Assembly (NCBI RefSeq): GCF_000333895.2
Contig: NZ_ANFM02000008.1
Coordinates: 1 to 52,632 of the forward strand
Origin: Grimontia indica
GTDB taxonomy: Bacteria > Pseudomonadota > Gammaproteobacteria > Enterobacterales > Vibrionaceae
Direction: 5' to 3'
Length of the DNA: 52,632 bases
Made by a program: the position numbers and the translations under genes. The notes beneath the pieces were generated by a model that saw only the letters and a list, made by a program, of their open reading frames with translations, made no database searches and was not told the DNA's origin. Within the stretch, counting starts at the first letter, position 1; each line of letters begins with the position of its first letter. This document shows, in pieces, positions 47,555-52,632 of this stretch.

Positions 47555-48976
47555 TTAGCCTAAATTAACCACGGACGGTGCACGAACATCACCTACCGCT
47601 TCGAATGATTGCTTTCCGTACCAGTTCAACTGGTCTGCGAGCTGCACCACTTCGCCGACGACGATCAATGCAGGGGAACCTACACCTTCAGCCAGCGACT
47701 CCAGCTCGTTGAGTTTGCCTTTATAGATTTTTTGGTTGGTACGCGTGCCGTTTTCTATGATTGCGACCGGGGTCTCCGGGTCACGTCCATGCTGAATTAA
47801 TTGCTGCTGAATATGGGCGCTTTTCATCAGACCCATGTATATCACCAGCGTCTGGCGACCACGCGCGAGTGTCGCCCAGCGGAAACTGTCGTCTTCTTTT
47901 TTGAGGTGTCCGGTAATGAACATCGCCGTTTGCGCATAATCGCGGTGTGTCAGCGGAATACCGGCATACGCGGTTGCACCTGCTGCGGCAGTAATACCCG
48001 GTACCACCTGAAACGGTACGCCTGCTTCCTGCAGCACTTGTAGCTCTTCGCCACCACGGCCAAACATGAATGGGTCGCCGCCTTTCAGACGCACTACGCG
48101 ATGGCCTTTCTGCGCATACTTCACCAACATGGCGTTGGTTTCTTCCTGCGATACGCTGTGATAGCTCGCGCGCTTACCAACACAAATCAGCTCGGCATCA
48201 CGGCGACAAAGTTCCATGATTTCGTCAGAGACCAGATAGTCATAAAGCACCACGTCGGCTTGCTGCATCAGTTGCAGCGCACGCAGTGTCAGAAGACCCG
48301 GGTCGCCCGGGCCAGCACCAATCAGCGCCACTTCACCTTGTAAGGAAACGCCTTCAGTCAGTCGCTCGAGCTCTGCTTTGGCCCCTTCTTCGTCGCCTGA
48401 AGCAACCAGTGAGGAAAAACGGCCATCAAACGCCATTTCCCAGAATTTACGGCGACCATTCAGAGTCGAGATTTTCTGTTTTAAGGTGTCGCGGAAATCG
48501 CCAGCAAGTTTAGCCATGCGGCCAACGTGCGACGGGATCAGGGTTTCGAGCTTCTCTCGGATGAGTCTGGCTAAAACCGGAGATTTACCGGCAGAAGAAA
48601 TCGCAATCACGATCGGGCTGCGATCAACAATAGAGGGAACGATAAAGCTGCACTTCGGGGTGTCATCCACCACGTTTGCCAACACACGACGCTTATCGGC
48701 AGCTTTAGAAACCAGCTCATTCACCAGCGGGTTATCAGTGGCGGCAATCACCAGAAACACGTTATCGAGGTGCTCCGGTTTAAAGCCTTCTTTTAGCCAC
48801 ACCAGCTCGCCATTTTCAGCCGCTTCAATAACGTCATGATCCGCATCAGGCGCCACGATAGTGACAGACGCCCCGGCTTTCATCAGCATGCGCGTTTTGC
48901 GCCATGCGACTTCACCGCCGCCAACGACCAGACAAGCGCGTCCTTCAAGCTTTGCGAAAATTGGCAAGTAATCCAT
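47555..48976 (-). CDS. cysG: Siroheme synthase (trifunctional CysG)
   Basis: This 473-residue enzyme makes siroheme from uroporphyrinogen III: the N-terminal part (1-215) is the NAD-dependent dehydrogenase/ferrochelatase, with [11 protein letters not shown] (18-27) and the phosphorylatable S128 in SSAGKSP; the C-terminal part (216-460) is the SAM-dependent methyltransferase with [11 protein letters not shown] (220-230) and [15 protein letters not shown]. coli CysG is 457 residues. It heads the cysG-cysD-cysN-SLC13-cysC operon, which suits siroheme demand of sulfite reductase. AAAGGG precedes the ATG. Confidence 0.96.
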   Translation of the reverse strand: MDYLPIFAKLEGRACLVVGGGEVAWRKTRMLMKAGASVTIVAPDADHDVIEAAENGELVWLKEGFKPEHLDNVFLVIAATDNPLVNELVSKAADKRRVLANVVDDTPKCSFIVPSIVDRSPIVIAISSAGKSPVLARLIREKLETLIPSHVGRMAKLAGDFRDTLKQKISTLNGRRKFWEMAFDGRFSSLVASGDEEGAKAELERLTEGVSLQGEVALIGAGPGDPGLLTLRALQLMQQADVVLYDYLVSDEIMELCRRDAELICVGKRASYHSVSQEETNAMLVKYAQKGHRVVRLKGGDPFMFGRGGEELQVLQEAGVPFQVVPGITAAAGATAYAGIPLTHRDYAQTAMFITGHLKKEDDSFRWATLARGRQTLVIYMGLMKSAHIQQQLIQHGRDPETPVAIIENGTRTNQKIYKGKLNELESLAEGVGSPALIVVGEVVQLADQLNWYGKQSFEAVGDVRAPSVVNLG

Positions 48977-49005
48977 AGTGTCAGCCCTTTCAATCCATTG
49001 AGGCC

Positions 49006-49034
49006 ACTATAGAGAGTTGATGTTATTACTTGAA
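49006..49034 (-). promoter_or_regulatory. Candidate promoter of the cys operon
   Basis: On the minus strand TTCAAG (49034-49029) and TATAGT (49011-49006) are 17 bp apart. The -35 is poor, as usual for activator-dependent cys promoters. Upstream, an AT-rich stretch with the palindrome ATAACGTTAT (49055-49064) could hold CysB sites; this is inference. Confidence 0.5.
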
Positions 49035-49247
49035 ATTCTAAAAATTCATTTTTTATAACGTTATGGCTATTAGACCTTCACTCTCATAGCGACGAAATTT
49101 TCTCCAACCGCCGCGAAGCCGCGCCAGCACTGCATTCGATTACATATCACTTAATCAAGTCATAGATCACAGTTAGAGATGAAATGTAACTATTCCTAGT
49201 CGTCGATATGCAAAATACAGGCACATTTCTGTCCTTGGGAGATAATC

Positions 49248-51200
49248 ATGACTCTTTCAGCCCGTCCGCTTTCCATCGCTGTACTCACCGGTATGCTTAC
49301 CATGGCAGGCCCAGCAATGGCGGACACCATTAAACTGCGCATCATCGAGACCACCGACATTCACACCAATGTGATGGATTACGACTACTACAAGGACAAG
49401 CCGAGTGAAAAAATCGGTCTGGTACGCACTGCAACGCTCGTGAAGGCTGCACAAGAAGAGGTCGAAAACAGCGTATTGGTCGATAATGGTGACCTAATTC
49501 AGGGCAGCCCGATGGGTGACTACATGGCGGCCAAAGGCATTGAGAAAGGCGAAGTTCACCCCGTCTATAAGGCAATGAACCTGCTGGACTACGATGTGGG
49601 TAACATCGGTAACCACGAATTCAACTACGGCCTCGACTTCCTCGACCGCTCGCTGGAAGGCGCGAAATTCCCGTATATCTCCGCCAACGTGATTGATGCC
49701 AACACCGGTAAGCACTACTTCAATCCTTACATCATCAAAGAGCACACCTTCAAAGACATCGACGGCAACGCTCATCTGGTGAAAGTCGGCTATATCGGTT
49801 TTGTACCGCCGCAAATAATGGTATGGGACAAAAAGAACCTTGAAGGCAAGGTGATTGCGGAAGACATCAAAGCCAGCGCGGAAAAGCTGGTACCTGAGAT
49901 GAAAGCCAAAGGCGCAGATGTGATTGTGGCTGTGCCGCACTCAGGCCTGTCGCAAGACGAATATAAAGCCATGGCGGAAAACTCGGTGTACTACCTTGCC
50001 GACGTTGACGGTATTGATGCCATCGCCTTCGGCCACTCCCACGCGGTGTTCCCAGGCAAAGGCTTTGACAACATTAAAGGCGTCGATAACCAAAAAGGCA
50101 CCATCAAAGGCGTAGCGGCTGTAATGCCGGGTCGTTGGGGTAGCCACGTCGGTATCATGGATCTGCAACTCGACAAGCAAGGCGATGAGTGGATTGTCAC
50201 GCCGGTACAAAGCGAATCACGCCCTATCTTTGACGGCAAATCACTGGCTGACGCTGACGTTGAAATGCGTAAAGTGTTAGAGCATGACCACAAAGGCACC
50301 CGCGATTTCGTCAACCAGCCTATCGGTAAAGCGAACGACGTGATGTACAGCTTCCTCTCGCTGGTGCAGGACGACCCAACGGTACAAATTGTTAACCTGG
50401 CACAGAAAGATTACGTCGAACGCTTCATTCAGGGTGACCCGGATCTGGACGGCATTCCTGTACTGTCAGCCGCGGCACCGTTCAAAGCCGGTGGCCGTAA
50501 GAATGACCCAGCGAACTTCACCGAAGTGGAAGCAGGCGAGCTGACGTTCCGAAATGCAGCGGATCTCTACCTCTATCCAAACACGCTGGTGACACTGAAA
50601 GTGACCGGTAAAGAAGTGAAAGAGTGGCTGGAGTGCAGTGCGGGTCAGTTTAACCAAATTGACCCTCAATCCAGCGCCCAGCAATCACTCATCAACTGGG
50701 ATGGCTTCCGCACCTACAACTTCGATGTGATTGATGGCGTGAACTATCAGGTGGATATCACCCAGCCAGCGCGTTATGACGGTGACTGCAACCTGGTCAA
50801 CGCGGATGCTGAGCGTATCCAGAACCTGACCTTCAACGGTAAGCCCGTTGATATGGCACAGCCATTTTTGATTGCGACTAACAACTACCGTGCATACCTG
50901 GGTAAATTCCCTGGCACAGGTAATGACTTCATCGCCTTCGCCTCACCGGATGAAAACCGTACCGTGGTCGCCAACTTCATCAGTGCAGTGACCAAAGAGA
51001 AAGGTGTGGTAACCCCAACGGCTGACAATAACTGGTCGTTTGCCCCAATCGAAACCGACGCTAATCTGAACGTGGTGTTTGAAACCTCACCAAGTGACAA
51101 AGCCGCTGATTTTGTGAAGGCAAAGGGTCAGTACCCAATGGAGAAAGTGGGCACAGATGATGTGGGCTTCGCGCAATATCGCATTGACCTGAAAAAATGA
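49248..51200 (+). CDS. cpdB: 2',3'-cyclic-nucleotide 2'-phosphodiesterase/3'-nucleotidase
   Basis: This 650-residue periplasmic enzyme degrades 2',3'-cyclic nucleotides and 3'-nucleotides. A signal peptide ends at A25 (PAMA). The metallophosphatase domain has DIHTN (37-41), DNGD (79-82) and GNHEF (121-125), followed by the C-terminal 5'-nucleotidase domain from about 350. E. coli CpdB is 647 residues. GGGAGA precedes the ATG. It is divergent from the cys operon. In E. coli cpdB is likewise close to ytfJ and to a sulfur gene (cysQ). Confidence 0.96.
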   Translation: MTLSARPLSIAVLTGMLTMAGPAMADTIKLRIIETTDIHTNVMDYDYYKDKPSEKIGLVRTATLVKAAQEEVENSVLVDNGDLIQGSPMGDYMAAKGIEKGEVHPVYKAMNLLDYDVGNIGNHEFNYGLDFLDRSLEGAKFPYISANVIDANTGKHYFNPYIIKEHTFKDIDGNAHLVKVGYIGFVPPQIMVWDKKNLEGKVIAEDIKASAEKLVPEMKAKGADVIVAVPHSGLSQDEYKAMAENSVYYLADVDGIDAIAFGHSHAVFPGKGFDNIKGVDNQKGTIKGVAAVMPGRWGSHVGIMDLQLDKQGDEWIVTPVQSESRPIFDGKSLADADVEMRKVLEHDHKGTRDFVNQPIGKANDVMYSFLSLVQDDPTVQIVNLAQKDYVERFIQGDPDLDGIPVLSAAAPFKAGGRKNDPANFTEVEAGELTFRNAADLYLYPNTLVTLKVTGKEVKEWLECSAGQFNQIDPQSSAQQSLINWDGFRTYNFDVIDGVNYQVDITQPARYDGDCNLVNADAERIQNLTFNGKPVDMAQPFLIATNNYRAYLGKFPGTGNDFIAFASPDENRTVVANFISAVTKEKGVVTPTADNNWSFAPIETDANLNVVFETSPSDKAADFVKAKGQYPMEKVGTDDVGFAQYRIDLKK

Positions 51201-51255
51201 TTAATAATTGGTTAACCCAATGTTTAATTATTGAAAACCTCCAAAATTGATACAG

Positions 51256-51285
51256 AAAAACCGCGGCTTTGATCGCGGTTTTTTT
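51256..51285 (+). terminator. Terminator of cpdB
   Basis: AAAAACCGCG (51256-51265) pairs with CGCGGTTTTT (51274-51283), loop of eight bases, within a T-run. Confidence 0.93.
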
Positions 51286-51366
51286 ATAAGTTATCCGGCT
51301 ACCCAAAGGGAAATGGGCTATGAAAAAAGTAGCCCAAGAGATTTTTAAAAATCAGGAATAACAATA

Positions 51367-51819
51367 ATGCAATGGATAACCCTGACCTTTGGTCAGTTGT
51401 CGACCCGGCAACTCTATGACCTATTGAGGTTGCGCACCGACGTGTTCGTCGTAGAACAGAACTGTCCGTATCCGGAGCTAGACGGTCACGATACCCATCC
51501 CGAAACCCGACATTTACTGGGTTACCGTGATGACAAAATGACAGCCTACGCCCGCATTCTGCCCGCCGGCCTCACCTATCCGGAAATGAGTATCGGACGC
51601 ATTGTGACCGCCAATACCGAACGCGGAAACGGCTGTGGCAGTGAGCTGGTCAAACAAGCCATCATTCAGGCGCATGACGTGTGGCCAAAAGCGCCGATCA
51701 CCATTGGTGCTCAATATCACCTACGGGAGTTCTATCGTCGCCACGGCTTTGAAGAAATTTCCGAGCAGTATCTGGAAGACGGGATTCCGCACATCGACAT
51801 GCGCCGCGTCGCTGCCTAA
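51367..51819 (+). CDS. elaA: ElaA family GNAT acetyltransferase
   Basis: This 150-residue protein has the GNAT fold; the ElaA hallmarks RTDVFVVEQNCPYPELDGHD, IGRIVT and GSELVKQAI (acetyl-CoA loop, RGNGCGSEL) and FYRRHGFE are present. E. coli ElaA is 153 residues. The acetyl acceptor is unknown. AGGAATA precedes the ATG. It has its own short unit between two terminators. Confidence 0.92.
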   Translation: MQWITLTFGQLSTRQLYDLLRLRTDVFVVEQNCPYPELDGHDTHPETRHLLGYRDDKMTAYARILPAGLTYPEMSIGRIVTANTERGNGCGSELVKQAIIQAHDVWPKAPITIGAQYHLREFYRRHGFEEISEQYLEDGIPHIDMRRVAA

Positions 51820-51838
51820 TAGGCGGTAAACAGACATA

Positions 51839-51861
51839 AAAAAGGCTGCCCAATGGCAGCC
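51839..51861. terminator. Terminator of the OapA-domain gene, also weak for elaA
   Basis: GGCTGCC (51844-51850) pairs with GGCAGCC (51855-51861), loop CAAT. On the minus strand a six-T run follows, so it ends the OapA-domain gene well; on the plus strand the tract CTCTTCTG is poor. Confidence 0.85.
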
Positions 51862-51879
51862 CTCTTCTGTTTTCAGACA

Positions 51880-52503
51880 TTATTTACGGCGGGCAAAGCT
51901 GCCATCTGACAGCCTAAAGAAAATCACCGACGCCCCTGACGTTTCAATCTGCAGCATGTCCAAGCTACCTTGATCATTACGCTTAAAGCGAAGCAATTGT
52001 CCCGGTTGGATTCGGCTGAGAGGCTTATCGTCACCCTCAATCGCTGAGATGGCATAAAGGTCTGGCAGCGGCAAGTCCTGTGCACGGAAGATGTTAGACA
52101 GCGTATCACCGCCTTTCACCTCATAGTTCACCCAGTCCGTATTCACGGTTTGTGCGCCCACTGTCTGCGTGGATATCACCTGCTCTCCGTCGGCATCAAA
52201 GCCTTCGTCGTTGCTGGCTTCCTGCTGCCCAACCGCAAGTGGCACTGGCACACGCTCTCCGGCTGTATTCGTTTCAGGGGCTGTGTCATCGCTTGATGGC
52301 CAAAGCAAAAGCACCACCAACAACGCGCCCAACACTGAAATCGCCGTGCGGTGCAGTTTTGGCAAGGAATTCCAGTAAGGTTGAACACGTTCAACCAGCG
52401 GGCTCAGCGAGGCCTTCGCTTTTTCTAATGCGCTTTTGATTGCCTCGCCCAGAGGCGGCGTGGCGGATGCTGTTCCTTTTTCGCGCTTTCCTTTCAAGGT
52501 CAT
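51880..52503 (-). CDS. ytfB: OapA/YtfB-like membrane protein with LysM-like domain
   Basis: This 207-residue protein has a cytoplasmic N-terminus (1-50), one membrane helix (about 53-69), an acidic polar linker (70-120) and a C-terminal OapA/LysM-like domain (about 123-207) with YEVKGGDTLSNIFR and the ending DGSFARRK. E. coli YtfB (212 residues) has the same layout and near-identical ending; it binds cell-wall material and affects cell division, while OapA in Haemophilus affects colony opacity. GGGAGAGG lies directly before the ATG at 52503, so I reject the upstream ATG at 52524. Confidence 0.88.
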   Translation of the reverse strand: MTLKGKREKGTASATPPLGEAIKSALEKAKASLSPLVERVQPYWNSLPKLHRTAISVLGALLVVLLLWPSSDDTAPETNTAGERVPVPLAVGQQEASNDEGFDADGEQVISTQTVGAQTVNTDWVNYEVKGGDTLSNIFRAQDLPLPDLYAISAIEGDDKPLSRIQPGQLLRFKRNDQGSLDMLQIETSGASVIFFRLSDGSFARRK

Positions 52504-52535
52504 TACCTCTCCCAATTTCCTCATGGGGTAGTTCC

Positions 52536-52564
52536 AGTATCTCAGTCAATCCAATAACTCTCAA
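52536..52564 (-). promoter_or_regulatory. Candidate promoter of the OapA-domain gene
   Basis: On the minus strand TTGAGA (52564-52559) and GATACT (52541-52536) are 17 bp apart. The -35 begins at the inner edge of the right terminal repeat. Confidence 0.5.
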
Positions 52565-52623
52565 TATACCCAAATGACCTGAAGAGGCTAGCATTCAGAG
52601 GTCATCAATGCGTTCAATTCGAG
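52564..52623 (-). repeat. Right copy of the ~60-bp repeat, inverted relative to 1-60
   Basis: The reverse complement of 52564-52623 matches 1-60 at 56 of 60 positions. Both copies point the same way relative to the gene beside them, with the TTTGGGTATAT end next to the promoter. Nine further bases (52624-52632) lie outside this copy and have no counterpart at the left end. Confidence 0.85.
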
Positions 52624-52632
52624 GCAAATTTC

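Noticed and set aside
46581-47558. Long plus-strand open frame of 325 codons opposite cysD
   Set aside because: It lies antisense over cysD, has no recognisable domain or ribosome site, and follows from the codon bias of cysD.
49140-49200. CRP site before cpdB
   Set aside because: Only one TCACA half-site is present; the other half does not fit TGTGA at the right spacing.

Overview
The window is a stretch of gammaproteobacterial chromosome, most likely from a member of the Vibrionaceae; GC content looks close to 50%, which would suit an Enterovibrio/Grimontia-like genus, but the genus is a guess. Nearly every gene is a recognisable housekeeping gene, and gene order is conserved with other gammaproteobacteria. 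I see no rRNA, tRNA, CRISPR array, transposase, integrase, phage gene or toxin-antitoxin pair.

Layout. 1-3508: TPP riboswitch followed by the thiBPQ thiamine ABC importer. 3602-6220: two GGDEF proteins, one intact diguanylate cyclase and one periplasmic-sensor protein with a degenerate GGGEF site. 6280-10929: divergent PIN-PhoH ATPase and the RNA polymerase recycling ATPase RapA. 11057-20953: rluA, a D-2-hydroxyacid dehydrogenase, djlA (reverse), then the co-directional lptD-surA-pdxA-rsmA-apaG-apaH run and folA (reverse); this is the block found near 1 min in E. coli. 21074-24464: obgE, rpmA and rplU (reverse) and divergent ispB. 24521-26983: a lipoprotein, mdh (reverse) and argR. 27388-30447: a fused TRAP permease and a UspA-type protein, with no TRAP binding protein. 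30512-41477: ubiX-mpl (reverse), fbp, tamB-tamA (reverse), msrA, ytfK (reverse) and ytfJ, a second block that matches E. coli near 96 min. 41541-42687: a very small membrane-protein gene and a TIGR03899/DUF2806-type gene. 42783-48976: a reverse-strand sulfate assimilation operon cysG-cysD-cysN-SLC13 permease-cysC. 49248-52503: cpdB, elaA and an OapA/YtfB-domain gene (reverse).

How the genes work together. The thiamine importer is under riboswitch control. The lptD-surA pair serves outer membrane assembly (SurA helps fold LptD), and tamA-tamB adds a second envelope assembly system. The cys operon couples sulfate entry, activation to APS and PAPS, and siroheme synthesis for sulfite reductase. 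argR and mdh are divergent, with a candidate ARG box in front of argR.

The most unusual structural observation is that the two ends of the window carry the same element of about 60 bp in inverted orientation (1-60 and 52564-52623, 56 of 60 positions identical). Each copy lies directly upstream of a promoter and points toward the gene (thiB on the left, the OapA-domain gene on the right). This suggests a dispersed intergenic repeat at which a draft contig may have ended. I do not see a convincing new multi-gene system; the better leads are this repeat, the thiB riboswitch platform, the 29-residue membrane ORF, the TRAP permease without a binding protein and the inactive-looking GGGEF sensor.
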